Positions 17,260 through 25,714 of a DNA stretch of 64,000 nt are shown here, one piece after another. The stretch's first letter is position 1. Every line of letters starts with the position of its first letter. Source of the stretch: Streptomyces sp. 2114.4 (GTDB taxonomy: Bacteria; Actinomycetota; Actinomycetes; Streptomycetales; Streptomycetaceae); the NCBI RefSeq assembly GCF_900187385.1, contig NZ_FYEY01000001.1, forward strand, positions 7,316,001-7,380,000. The letters are read 5' to 3'. A program made the translations under genes and the position numbers. Below the pieces are notes generated by a model. It did no database searches. It saw only the letters and a list, made by a program, of their open reading frames with translations, and was not told the DNA's origin.

Positions 17260-18203
17260 GCCTCGACGTCGCCGATCCGCTCGAGCGCGTCCACGACGAG
17301 GTTCCAGAACCGCTCGTGGTCGAGCGTGACCGCGACCTGGGTGGTGCAGTCCTCCGGGGCGGGCGCACGGAAGTCCGTCACGGTCATCCCGACCGTCAGC
17401 GCCCCGCGCAGCTCGATGTCCACCGGCGCCTTGCGTACGGTCATGACGTCCGGGTCGATCACATACGCCACCGCGCACGGGTCGTGCACCGGCGGGTGAT
17501 CGAAGCCCTGGTTCTCGCGGTAGGCCTCGCGGAAGAAGTCCAGCAGCTCCAGGACGAAGCGGGCGGGCGCCGTGCCGACGGCGGCGATCTTCTCCTCGAC
17601 GGCCGGGGTGGCCAGCGCCTGATGCGTCAGATCGAGGCCGACCATGGTCACCGGCCAGCGCTCGTTGAAGACGATGTGCGCGGCCTCGGGGTCGATGATG
17701 ATGTTGAACTCGGCGACCGCGCTCCAGTTGCCCTCGTGGTAGCCGCCGCCCATCAGGACGACCTCGCGGACCCGCTCGGCGATCCGCGGCTCCTTGCGCA
17801 CGGCCAGGGCGATGTTCGTCAGGCCCGCGGTCGGGACGATGGTGATCTCACCGGGCTCATGGGACATCACCGTGTCGATGATCAGGTCCACCGCATGCCG
17901 GCGGTCCAGCTCGAAGGCCGGCTCGGGCAGGTCCGGGCCGTCGAGACCGGTCTCGCCGTGGATGTCCGGCGCCGTCTCGATGGCCCGCACCAGCGGACGC
18001 GGGCAGCCGGCGGCAAAGGGCACGCCTGTGATCCCGGCGATGCGCGCCACGGACAGGGCGTTGCGGGTCACCTTCTCCAGCGTCTGGTTCCCGACCACGG
18101 TCGTCACGGCGACCAGCTCGACGTCGGGATTGCCATGTGCCAGGAGCATGGCGATCGCATCGTCATGCCCCGGGTCGCAGTCGAGGATGATCTTTCTGGC
18201 CAA
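17256..18203 (-). CDS. Inosine-uridine preferring nucleoside hydrolase
   Basis: A 315-aa enzyme that hydrolyses the N-glycosidic bond of ribonucleosides. The Ca2+-binding Asp cluster DCDPGHDDA (residues 8-16) is diagnostic; VLMGGGYHEGNWSAVAEFNI and HDPCAVAYVIDPD (the conserved late His and Asp) complete the active site. I choose TTG 18203 because AAGGGG stands 8 nt upstream and the mature enzyme begins there; the longer reading to 18305 runs through the promoter. Operon: ATGA overlap into the MFS permease gene. Likely repressed by the divergent LacI protein through the operators at 18347 and 18468. Confidence 0.9.
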   Translation of the reverse strand: MARKIILDCDPGHDDAIAMLLAHGNPDVELVAVTTVVGNQTLEKVTRNALSVARIAGITGVPFAAGCPRPLVRAIETAPDIHGETGLDGPDLPEPAFELDRRHAVDLIIDTVMSHEPGEITIVPTAGLTNIALAVRKEPRIAERVREVVLMGGGYHEGNWSAVAEFNIIIDPEAAHIVFNERWPVTMVGLDLTHQALATPAVEEKIAAVGTAPARFVLELLDFFREAYRENQGFDHPPVHDPCAVAYVIDPDVMTVRKAPVDIELRGALTVGMTVTDFRAPAPEDCTTQVAVTLDHERFWNLVVDALERIGDVEA

Positions 18204-18346
18204 CGGAGGAGCCCCTTTGCTCTGCTGCTCGGAAAAACGGTGATGAAGGTGTGGTGTGCGGGCCGGTATGGGCTGTGGCGCACAGCGCGCCCGGCGGTCA
18301 CCCATGGTGAGCCCGGGCGTGGAGTCAGCCGGCGAGCGAGCAGCAT

Positions 18347-18360
18347 GGAAAACGTTCTCC
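18347..18360. promoter_or_regulatory. LacI-type operator 1
   Basis: GGAAAACGTTCTCC, a near-perfect palindrome about the central CG, the classic form of LacI/PurR-family operators. It lies 144 bp before the nucleoside hydrolase start and shares the AACGTT core with the second site. Confidence 0.75.
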
Positions 18361-18467
18361 GGAAACTTGACCCATGGGCCCGCGGGTTGTCAATGGTTCA
18401 ATCTCTGGCCATCCGGACGTTATCGGGACGAAGAGCGGGGACAACGGCCGGGGGTCCGCCTGTGACG

Positions 18468-18481
18468 GGACAACGTTTGCC
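18468..18481. promoter_or_regulatory. LacI-type operator 2
   Basis: GGACAACGTTTGCC, the same 14-bp architecture with the AACGTT core, 66 bp before the LacI gene start. Sites are 121 bp apart, close to 11.5 helical turns. Probably autoregulation of the repressor gene. Confidence 0.72.
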
Positions 18482-18546
18482 GGGCGGACAAGGGGGCGTA
18501 TGCTCCCTCCGGTTCGGGCGGGCCGAACGGAGGGAGCCGGGAGACG

Positions 18547-19623
18547 GTGGCCGAAGTCACGTTGAGGGATGTCGCGCTGGCGTCGGGCTGCTCCATCGCC
18601 ACGGTCTCCCGCGTCCTGGCCGGCACCCGCCCGGTCGGCGCCGAGACCGCCCGCACCGTACGCGCGGCGGCCGAGCGCCTGGGCTACCGGCCCAACCAGG
18701 TGGCCCGCGCCCTGCGCAGCCGTTCCACCGGCACCGTCGGACTCGTGCTGCCGCAGATCACCAACCCGTTCTTCCCCTCCCTCGTCCGGGAGCTGGAGCA
18801 CGCCCTGCACGCCGAGGGGCGGGCCGTGCTCCTCGCCGACTGCGACGACGACCCGGTGACCGAGGCGGCCCGGATCAACGCCCTCCTGGGGCGGCAGGTC
18901 GACGCCTTGCTGCTGATACCCGTCGACGAGCGGCGCAGCCGGGAAGCGGTGGCCGCTGCGGCCGCCCGGGTGCCGCTGGTGCTGCTCGACCGCGGCTGCG
19001 GACCCGGTGTCGCCGACTCCGTCGCCGTCGACAACGCGGCCGGTATGGCGCTGGTGCTCGATCACCTGGCTGCCACCGGCCGCCGCCGCCCGTGCTTCGT
19101 CGGCGCGGCCGGGACCGCGTCGGCGGCGGTCGAACGGCGCGCGGCGTACGAGGCGGGCGCCGCGGCGCTGGACCCCGAGGCCCCCGGACGCCTCGCACTC
19201 GGCGACTTCTCGGTGGAGTGGGGGCGGGCTGCCGTCGACCGCCTCTGGCCGTCCCGCCCGGACGCCCTGATCTGCGCCAACGACCTCATCGCCGCCGGTG
19301 CGCTGCAACGGCTGCGGCAGCTGGGCGCGGAGGTACCGGGCGAGGTCGCCGTCACCGGCTTCGACGACATCCCGCTCGCGGGCCTCGCCGATCCGGCGCT
19401 GACCACCGTCCGCCAGCCGGTCGGCGAACTGGCCGCCGAAGCCGCCCGTCTGCTGAGCCGCGGTCCGGCCGGAGCGGAGCCGGGGCCGCGGCACACGGTC
19501 CGGCTGGCACCGCAGCTGGTCGTACGGGCCTCCAGCGCCTCCACCGGCGCGCCGGGCACGTCTGGCGCACCCGGCGCGCCCGGCAGGCCTTGCGTCGAAG
19601 CGTCAAGGGTTCCCGGGGGCTGA
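18547..19623 (+). CDS. LacI family transcriptional regulator
   Basis: A 358-aa repressor. Residues 1-55 are the LacI helix-turn-helix plus hinge helix (LRDVALASGCSIATVSRVLA; YRPNQVARALRSRSTGTVGL). Residues 60-330 are a periplasmic-binding-protein-like effector domain with AICANDLIAAGAL-type and GFDDIPLAGL motifs. Start GTG 18547. The C-terminus has an extra Gly/Ala/Pro tail (GAPGTSGAPGAPGRP) with no homologous counterpart that I know. Divergent from the nucleoside hydrolase operon, with two matching operators between, so it likely represses that operon and itself in response to a nucleoside or ribose-like ligand (inference). Confidence 0.92.
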   Translation: MAEVTLRDVALASGCSIATVSRVLAGTRPVGAETARTVRAAAERLGYRPNQVARALRSRSTGTVGLVLPQITNPFFPSLVRELEHALHAEGRAVLLADCDDDPVTEAARINALLGRQVDALLLIPVDERRSREAVAAAAARVPLVLLDRGCGPGVADSVAVDNAAGMALVLDHLAATGRRRPCFVGAAGTASAAVERRAAYEAGAAALDPEAPGRLALGDFSVEWGRAAVDRLWPSRPDALICANDLIAAGALQRLRQLGAEVPGEVAVTGFDDIPLAGLADPALTTVRQPVGELAAEAARLLSRGPAGAEPGPRHTVRLAPQLVVRASSASTGAPGTSGAPGAPGRPCVEASRVPGG

Positions 19624-20044
19624 CCGGTCGTCACGGCGGCAACTGCCGTCCTTGCCGAGGGCGACGATCAGAGAGACGGCGACGACGACGGCGGCAGCGG
19701 CAGCAATTGCTCTCGCGATGCGACGGCGGGGAAGCCATCGGCGGTGCCGACCGTAGCTGATGGCCCTTCAGCCGGCGACCTGACGGCGCCTCATGCCGTC
19801 GACACCCGGCCGTTTTTCTCCGCAGGGGGAGAAGGCCGCCCGTTCCCTCACCCTGTCCCGTCCGTCCCCCGGCTCCCTCCCCTCATCCCCCTCATTCCCC
19901 CTCGTCCCGCCGGCCCCGCCACCTGGCCACCCTGCGCCCGGTCATCGCCGGGGCGGCGGACAGCAGGGCGACGTGGGCGGCGACGCACCCGTTACGATCG
20001 GCCCATTCGAGGCCGTCGTTCGTGGCCGCTGCCGGGAGGAAGAG
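19624..20044. other. Intergenic stretch, no gene seen
   Basis: Pyrimidine-rich, with CTCCCCTC-type runs around 19870-19910 on the plus strand. A TTACGAT-like -10 lies near 19991, just upstream of the next gene, but I see no good -35. No frame here has convincing codon use. Confidence 0.45.
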
Positions 20045-20992
20045 ATGGGCCTGTTCCGCCGAGGACCGAAGCGGGATCCCCGCGACCTGGCACGCGACGG
20101 GGAGTTCGGTTTCTTCTCCGAGCGCGAAGGCGGCGTCTTCAGATCGCAGGTCCGGCAGGCCTTCGCGGAACAGGGGCTCGAAGTCACCGCGTATGCGGGC
20201 GTGGTCACCGACTCCGCGGGCCGGCAGTTCGGCCTCGGCAACCTCGCCGCGGTGTGCCACCGCGACCGGCGCGGTGAGCGCAGCTGGCCCGCGCTGATCC
20301 GGGATCACGTCGGCAAGGTGCTCCGTACGATGGACGGCCCGCAGCCGCTGGAAATCCTCAGCTCCGACGAGATCCGAGCCTGCCTCTACCCCCGTGTGGT
20401 CGCCCAGGAGACCCTGCCCGCCTCCGATTCCTTCCGCTACGGCCGCGCACCGGCGCCGGGGCTGCGGGAAGTGCTCGCCCTCGATCTGCCCGAGGCGGTG
20501 CAGATGCTGAGCGAGGACTCCCTGACCGACCTCGGGGACGTGGCGGAGCTGCGGATCCGGGCGATGAACAACCTGCGCGCCCTGCCGGTCGAGGGGCACG
20601 AGACCGTGCGGCGCGGTGACGGCTCGGCGTTCGAGGTGCTGCTCGGCGACTCCTTCTTCACCGCGAGCCGGGTGCTGGTGCTGGACGAACTGGTGCAGCG
20701 GCTGATGGGCATCGAGCTCACCCCGGACGGTGCGCTGGTCGCCCTGCCCTTCCGCCACCAGCTGGCCTTCCACCGCATTCACGATGCCCAGGTCGTCCCG
20801 GCGTTGCAGGCCATGGCGCAGTTCGCGGCGGCCGGCCACGAGGACGCGGCGGGCGCCATCAGCCCCAGGGTCTTTTGGTGGCGCCGGGGCGTGATGACTC
20901 CGCTGAGCGAGCCCTCCGGCGGCGGGCTGCGGGTGATGGCGGACGCGGACTTCCAGGCGATGCTGGAGCGGTTGGTGCAGGACGACGCCTGA
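20045..20992 (+). CDS. Conserved hypothetical protein, DUF1444-like pattern
   Basis: A 315-aa soluble protein starting at ATG 20045 behind GGGAGGA. I do not recognise it firmly. The middle, with MNNLRALPVEGHETV followed by LLGDSFFTASRVLVLDEL and LVALPFRHQLAFHRI, resembles the order of motifs in DUF1444/YtpQ proteins (a conserved N-L-R-A-L-P segment, then a Ser/Thr-Ala-R strand), but this is by eye only. No signal peptide or membrane helix. Possibly a mono-cistronic housekeeping gene, ending at a strong terminator. Confidence 0.6.
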   Translation: MGLFRRGPKRDPRDLARDGEFGFFSEREGGVFRSQVRQAFAEQGLEVTAYAGVVTDSAGRQFGLGNLAAVCHRDRRGERSWPALIRDHVGKVLRTMDGPQPLEILSSDEIRACLYPRVVAQETLPASDSFRYGRAPAPGLREVLALDLPEAVQMLSEDSLTDLGDVAELRIRAMNNLRALPVEGHETVRRGDGSAFEVLLGDSFFTASRVLVLDELVQRLMGIELTPDGALVALPFRHQLAFHRIHDAQVVPALQAMAQFAAAGHEDAAGAISPRVFWWRRGVMTPLSEPSGGGLRVMADADFQAMLERLVQDDA

Positions 20993-21107
20993 ACGTCGTC
21001 CGGCGGCGGGGCTGGGGCGGGCCAGGGGTGTGCACACTCCGCACAAGATTTTCTTGCGGAAGTTTCACCGTGAGGGAACCCGAGGTGCCTTTCACCCGTT
21101 TTGAAGA

Positions 21108-21145
21108 GTGAGGCCCCACGCTCTCCCCCGTGCGTGGGGCCTCAC
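21108..21145. terminator. Strong bidirectional terminator
   Basis: A perfect 13-bp stem, GTGAGGCCCCACG (21108-21120) and CGTGGGGCCTCAC (21133-21145), with a 12-nt loop. It lies between convergent genes ending at 20992 and 21203. Confidence 0.85.
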
Positions 21146-21202
21146 TGTGTTCTCCGGCTTGCCCTGGCTCCTCCTCGGGGGTATTCCTGACGCCGGGCGG
21201 CC

Positions 21203-21628
21203 TCAGTCGCCGAGAGCCGCGCGTTCCTCGTCGGTGAACAGCCGCGAGCGGATCAGAAAGCGCACACCCTCCGGTGCCTCCAGGGAAAAGCCACTGCCCC
21301 GCCCCGGTACGACGTCCACCGTCAGATGGGTGTGCCGCCAGCGCTCGAACTGCTCCCCGGACATCCAGAACCCCACCGGCTCCGGCACGCCCTCCACGGT
21401 CAGCCGGGCCAGCAGCACATCCGACGATCCCGTACGGAACTCTCCGGCCAGGTAGCACATGGGGGCGCTGCCGTCACAGCAGCCGCCGGACTGGTGGAAC
21501 ATCAGCGGGCCGTGCCGGTCGTGCAGCAGACGCAGCAGTTCGGTGGCCGCCGCGCTGAGCGCGATCCGGGAAGCTCCCTCCGCAGCGGCGCCCCCGGCGG
21601 CCGCAGACGCCTCCTCGCCGCCGCTCAT
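21203..21628 (-). CDS. DUF779 domain protein
   Basis: A 141-aa protein of the DUF779 family. The signature Cys-rich loop MFHQSGGCCDGSAPMCY is present, followed by WMSGEQFERWRHTHLTVDVV and GFSLEAPEGVRFL. The N-terminal 25 residues are low-complexity Ala/Gly. The start (ATG 21628) has a weak RBS and could be internal. In many actinobacteria the gene is next to an aldehyde dehydrogenase (ExaC type); none is adjacent here, so it stands apart from its usual partner. Function unknown. Confidence 0.85.
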   Translation of the reverse strand: MSGGEEASAAAGGAAAEGASRIALSAAATELLRLLHDRHGPLMFHQSGGCCDGSAPMCYLAGEFRTGSSDVLLARLTVEGVPEPVGFWMSGEQFERWRHTHLTVDVVPGRGSGFSLEAPEGVRFLIRSRLFTDEERAALGD

Positions 21629-21773
21629 CAAAGCCGCCCCGGCTGTGTCGCGAAGCCGTTGACCTGCGGATTGTCGGTCTCTTGTCGGTACACGTGCCGT
21701 TCCTCTCCTGGCCGGGTCACCACGGACAGCGCTCCCGGGACGGCGGCGGGCCGGCCCGGCACGGACCGGATCA

Positions 21774-21842
21774 CGGTCACCGAGATCATGGTGACCGAGC
21801 CGCCACGGAGGCAGTGCCTCAGTTAACCCCCTGCAACGTTGC
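21774..21842. promoter_or_regulatory. Two palindromes upstream of the LAL regulator
   Basis: CGGTCACC (21774-21781) and GGTGACCG (21790-21797) form perfect 8-bp arms around GAGATCAT. A second, uninterrupted palindrome GCAACGTTGC occupies 21833-21842. Both lie in the divergent region between DUF779 and the LAL regulator (21629-22018, no gene in it) and could be regulator sites. Confidence 0.5.
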
Positions 21843-22018
21843 GAGGTGGTTGCACACGACGGCGGGCCGCGGATCCGTCGGCGGTCTCCGGCCTCCCAAG
21901 ATCCCCGCGGCCGTGCGGCGGGGGGGGCGGCCCGGATCCGTGTGCCCAGCTCAGGCAACCGCGGTGGGCATCGCAACGTCTCGAACAGCAGAGGCGCAAG
22001 ACGAGAGTTGAGCAAGTG

Positions 22019-24928
22019 GTGACGTTCGGACATTCCCGCGATGCATGCGGTGACGACTGGCCGTTGGTGGGGCGCGAACGCGAGCTCGCCGCCCTCGATG
22101 CCGTGGCCGCCGAGGTCCTGTCCGGCCGGTCCCGCGTCGTCCAGCTCGAAGGGGCGGCCGGGGTCGGCAAGTCCGTCCTGTTGAGCGCCTGGTGGGAGCG
22201 GAACGATCAGTTCCGGGTGCTGCGGGCCCGCTGCCACCCCCTGGAGCGCGAATTCGCCTTCGGCGCGGTGCGACAGCTGTTCCGGCCCCTGCTGGCCGCG
22301 GCGTCCGAGGCCGACCGCGCCCGTCTCCTGGAGGGCTCCGCGGCGGCGACGCTCCGGGCGCTGGACGACGCCGCCGGCACGGAACCGCTGCCGGAGGCGG
22401 CCGATGTGACGGCGTCGACGCTGCAGGGACTCGACACCCTGGTCGCCCGGCTCTCCCGCCGGCAACCCCTGCTCCTGGCGGTCGACGCCCTGCAGTGGAT
22501 CGACCAGCCGTCACTGCGCTGGCTGGTGCACTTCGCCGGACGGGCGGACAGCCGCCCCGTACTGATCGCGGTGACCACGCGGAGCGCCGAGGTCAGACGG
22601 CTCGATCCGCTGCTCGCCGAGCTCGTCCGTCCCGCGAACTGCCAGACCCTCGTGGTGGAGCCGCTGGACATCGCCGGTGTGGCACAGCTGGTGCGGACGC
22701 TCTGGGGCGCGGAGGAACCCGATGACGCCTTCTGCGCCGCCGCTCACGCCGCCACGGGCGGGCACCCGCTGTTCGTCCGCGCCCTGCTCCACCAGGCTCA
22801 GCGCAGCGGGGTGCGGCCGACCGCGTCCTTCCGGGACCGGATCCCCACAGTCATGCTGTCGACGCTCGCCGGGGAGATCTCGCACCGCCTCTGCCAGGCG
22901 TCCGGCGAGGTGGTGGAGCTGGTGCGGGCACTGGCGTTACTGGGCGACCGCAAGCCCCCGGAGCTGCTTGCCGCCTACTGCGGAACGGGGCGTGCGGTGG
23001 TGCTCTCCGCGGCCCAGGACCTGCGGTCGCTGGGCCTGCTGCGTGCGGACGGCGACCTCCGCTTCACCCATCCTGTCGTCCGCGACACGGTGCTCGGGAT
23101 GCTGTCGCCCGAGGAACTCGGTGCCGGTCATGCGCGGGCGGCCCAGGTGTCCTGCCTCAGCGGACGTCCCGACGAGGAAGTCGCGGCCCATCTGCTGGCG
23201 GCCGGTCCCGTACACGGCTCCTGGGTCCTGCCGGTGCTGCGCAGAGCGGCCGGCCAGGCCCTGCACCGCGGCGCACCGGAGACGGCCGTGACCTATCTGC
23301 GCGCCGCCCTGCACCAGCCGCTGGACGATGCCGAGCGCGCCCGGGTGCTCCTGGAACTGGGCACCGCGGCCAGCCACTACGATGCCGCGCTGGCCATCTC
23401 CTGCGTCACCGGCGCGCTCGAGGAGCTGACCGACGAAACGGCCCGCAGCGACGCGCTGGGCGTGCTCGCCTACTCGCTGCTCCTCTCCCGCGGCTCCCGT
23501 ACGGACCTGTCGGATGTGGACCGGAAGATCGCGGCCCTGTGCGACCGGCGCACGGCGGACTCCGGGGCCGCCGACCGCGAACTGGCGCTGCGGATGGGGG
23601 CGCTGCGCGCATGGATGGAGTTCGAGCGGCCGTCCGTCACCGGCCCGGCACCGGCGCCGTCCCCCGGCACGGACGACGACCCGGCCGACCGCACCGCGGG
23701 AGAGCGCCAACTGCTCGCCATTCGCGCCTTCCGCGCCCTGCGCGCCGCCCTCCCCGCCCCGTACGTCGCCGGTCTCATCGAGCGCGCGTCCGTCAATCTG
23801 CCGGCGTTCTCCCACGATCTGTTTCCGCTGCACTACTTCGTCGCCCAGACGCTGCTGTACCTCGACGAGCTCGATACCGCCGACCAGCTCAACCGCCATC
23901 TGACCCGGGAGATCTCGGGCCGGGGCATGGAACTGCTCGTCTCCTCCCTGATGCTCTACCAGGCAGGGCTGGCGCTGCGCCGAGGGAACATCACCGAAGC
24001 GCTCGCCACCGCTGAGACCGCCGCTGACCGGGCGTCCTCCACCGGGCGGCTCCCGTACGCACTGACCCTGGACACCCTCAGGATCGACGCCCTCCTCGCC
24101 CAGGGCCGGACCGAGGCGGCCGAGCGGATCGCGGGCGCCCATGCCGTGGCCGGGCAGGCGGAAGTGGCGTGGGAGCGGCCCCGCTTCCTCATGAGTCTGG
24201 CAGCGCTGCGGATCGCTCAGGGCAATCCGCGGGCGGGGCTCTCGCTGCTCCGCGAGTGCGGCCACCACTGCGAGGCCGCGGGGACCGTCAGCCCCGCGAT
24301 GGCTCCCTGGCGCTCCCGCTCCGTGGCCGCCCATCTCGCCCTGGGGGACACCGCGTCGGCCCGTGCGCTGGCCGAGCAGGAACTCGACCTCGCCCGGCGC
24401 TGCCGGATCCCACGGGCCCTCGGGGTCGCGCTGCGGGTGACGGGGCTCGCCACGAGCGGTCCTCAGGGGCTGGACCTGCTGGCCGAGGCCGTCGACGTAC
24501 TGGGCCCGGCCCCCGCCCGCCTCGAACTCGCCCGCGCCCTGGACGCCTTCGGGGCCGCCCTGCTGCACCGCGACGACAAGCGGGGCGCCAGGAGCGCCTT
24601 GCGCCGCGGGCTGGACCTCGCCGTGGGGTGCGGTGCCACGGTGCTCGCCGCGCGTCTGCAGGAGCGGCTGCACCTCGCCGGCGGGCGGGTCGGCAGAGCA
24701 GGGGGCGCGGGGGCGCTGACCGCGGGGGAGGAGCGCGTCGGCACCCTGGCCGCACAGGGCTACAGCAACAAACAGATCGCCGAACTGCTCGTCGTCTCGC
24801 TGCGGACCGTGGAAACCCATCTGACCGGCGCCTACCGCAAGCTCGGGATCGCGGGACGCCCGTATCTGGCGGCGGCCATGGCGGCCGCGGACCGCTCGCG
24901 TCAGGGGAGCGGCACGGCGGATTCCTGA
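22019..24928 (+). CDS. LAL-family LuxR regulator with ATPase domain; contains a TTA codon
   Basis: A protein of about 969 aa. The N-terminal AAA/STAND ATPase module opens WPLVGRERELAALDA, with Walker A GAAGVGKSVLL near residue 45 and a Walker B-like LLLAVDALQWIDQ. A long helical TPR-like middle is followed by a C-terminal LuxR helix-turn-helix, LTAGEERVGTLAAQGYSNKQ then IAELLVVSLRTVETHL. Start GTG 22019 (or 22016) is the last sensible start before the domain; no strong RBS. Codon 307 (22937-22939, in RALALLGD) is TTA, so translation should require bldA. LAL proteins are pathway-specific or global activators; the target here is unknown. Confidence 0.88.
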   Translation: MTFGHSRDACGDDWPLVGRERELAALDAVAAEVLSGRSRVVQLEGAAGVGKSVLLSAWWERNDQFRVLRARCHPLEREFAFGAVRQLFRPLLAAASEADRARLLEGSAAATLRALDDAAGTEPLPEAADVTASTLQGLDTLVARLSRRQPLLLAVDALQWIDQPSLRWLVHFAGRADSRPVLIAVTTRSAEVRRLDPLLAELVRPANCQTLVVEPLDIAGVAQLVRTLWGAEEPDDAFCAAAHAATGGHPLFVRALLHQAQRSGVRPTASFRDRIPTVMLSTLAGEISHRLCQASGEVVELVRALALLGDRKPPELLAAYCGTGRAVVLSAAQDLRSLGLLRADGDLRFTHPVVRDTVLGMLSPEELGAGHARAAQVSCLSGRPDEEVAAHLLAAGPVHGSWVLPVLRRAAGQALHRGAPETAVTYLRAALHQPLDDAERARVLLELGTAASHYDAALAISCVTGALEELTDETARSDALGVLAYSLLLSRGSRTDLSDVDRKIAALCDRRTADSGAADRELALRMGALRAWMEFERPSVTGPAPAPSPGTDDDPADRTAGERQLLAIRAFRALRAALPAPYVAGLIERASVNLPAFSHDLFPLHYFVAQTLLYLDELDTADQLNRHLTREISGRGMELLVSSLMLYQAGLALRRGNITEALATAETAADRASSTGRLPYALTLDTLRIDALLAQGRTEAAERIAGAHAVAGQAEVAWERPRFLMSLAALRIAQGNPRAGLSLLRECGHHCEAAGTVSPAMAPWRSRSVAAHLALGDTASARALAEQELDLARRCRIPRALGVALRVTGLATSGPQGLDLLAEAVDVLGPAPARLELARALDAFGAALLHRDDKRGARSALRRGLDLAVGCGATVLAARLQERLHLAGGRVGRAGGAGALTAGEERVGTLAAQGYSNKQIAELLVVSLRTVETHLTGAYRKLGIAGRPYLAAAMAAADRSRQGSGTADS

Positions 24929-24962
24929 CGCGCGGTTCCGGGACGCGTGTGCCCGGCCGGAC

Positions 24963-25000
24963 CCGAAAGGCCCCTCGCCTTCTGGCGGGGGGCCTTTCGG
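24963..25000 (+). terminator. Terminator after LAL regulator gene
   Basis: A 17-bp stem CCGAAAGGCCCCTCGCC (24963-24979) against GGCGGGGGGCCTTTCGG (24984-25000), one G-T wobble, TTCT loop. Confidence 0.85.
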
Positions 25001-25145
25001 CATCCCGGCGGGTCGCGTCGCCAGGCCTGTGGTCGGGCAGGGGCGAAAGCCGTGGTTCTCGTGGTCCGGTGCCGTGGTGTCCCGATTCCCGGGGGGCTTC
25101 TCGTGGTTACCCCCGGTCCCTTTCTCCGGGTACCGAAGTCTTAGC

Positions 25146-25163
25146 CCGAACCAATTGATTCGG
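25146..25163. promoter_or_regulatory. 18-bp palindrome upstream of secreted-protein cluster
   Basis: CCGAACCAATTGATTCGG, symmetric except one pair per arm, lying about 80 bp before the first secreted-protein gene in the locally AT-rich interval 25140-25215. A likely operator for that cluster. Confidence 0.55.
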
Positions 25164-25244
25164 CCGTCTTCTCATGACTTACTCAGATCTCACGACGTCG
25201 CATTCTTCCGATGTCGCAGGAGAGTTCAAGAGGGAGTGGCAACC

Positions 25245-25625
25245 GTGAGGTTCAATCATCGGGCCGCATTCGGTCTTCTCGCGGCGGGCGCCGCAAGCCT
25301 GTCGGCGGTGTTCACCGCCCCCGTCGCCCATGCGGATTCGAACCACTACATTCAGATCACCAATCACGCCGGAATTCTCGCCAACACCTGTTACAAGTGG
25401 CGTGATGTCGAGGGCAAGGACTACTGCCACAATGTCCGTCCGGTGAACGACACCTGGCAGGCGTATTTCCCCGACGGCGCGACCGGCGCAAAGATCGACC
25501 TCAGCACCAGCATCGTGGACTACGCCACGAGAGACAGCGCCGCCGTATTCGACACCAGCAAGAACCACTGCTTCGAAATCACGGGCCTCGTCGACCGGCC
25601 CAAGCTCACGGAAATCGGCTGCTGA
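25245..25625 (+). CDS. Small secreted four-cysteine protein, paralogue A
   Basis: A 126-aa precursor; start GTG 25245 has AGGGAG 8 nt upstream. A Sec signal peptide (residues 1-30: MRFNHR, hydrophobic AAFGLLAAGAASL, then APVAHA cleavage) leaves a 96-aa mature protein starting DSNHYIQI. Four Cys (in NTCYKW, DYCHN, NHCFEI and the C-terminal GC) are shared with the two other small proteins downstream at 26449 and 26875, implying two disulfides. A conserved W-x4-P-x2-A-x-G element lies in the middle (TWQAYFPDGATG). I do not recognise a characterised family. It is the first gene of a four-gene secreted cluster. Confidence 0.75.
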   Translation: MRFNHRAAFGLLAAGAASLSAVFTAPVAHADSNHYIQITNHAGILANTCYKWRDVEGKDYCHNVRPVNDTWQAYFPDGATGAKIDLSTSIVDYATRDSAAVFDTSKNHCFEITGLVDRPKLTEIGC

Positions 25626-25714
25626 AGGCAGCAATCGGGGAAGTGCCGCCGTCGCGGTCTCCCGTGAACCGGGTTCCACTGTCCCGGGCCCCCACTCACA
25701 GAGCGAGGAATACG

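Noticed and set aside
17260..17478. Longer N-terminus for the nucleoside hydrolase-linked MFS protein
   Set aside because: Would lie entirely inside the nucleoside hydrolase gene in another frame; ATG 17259 with ATGA overlap is the natural start.
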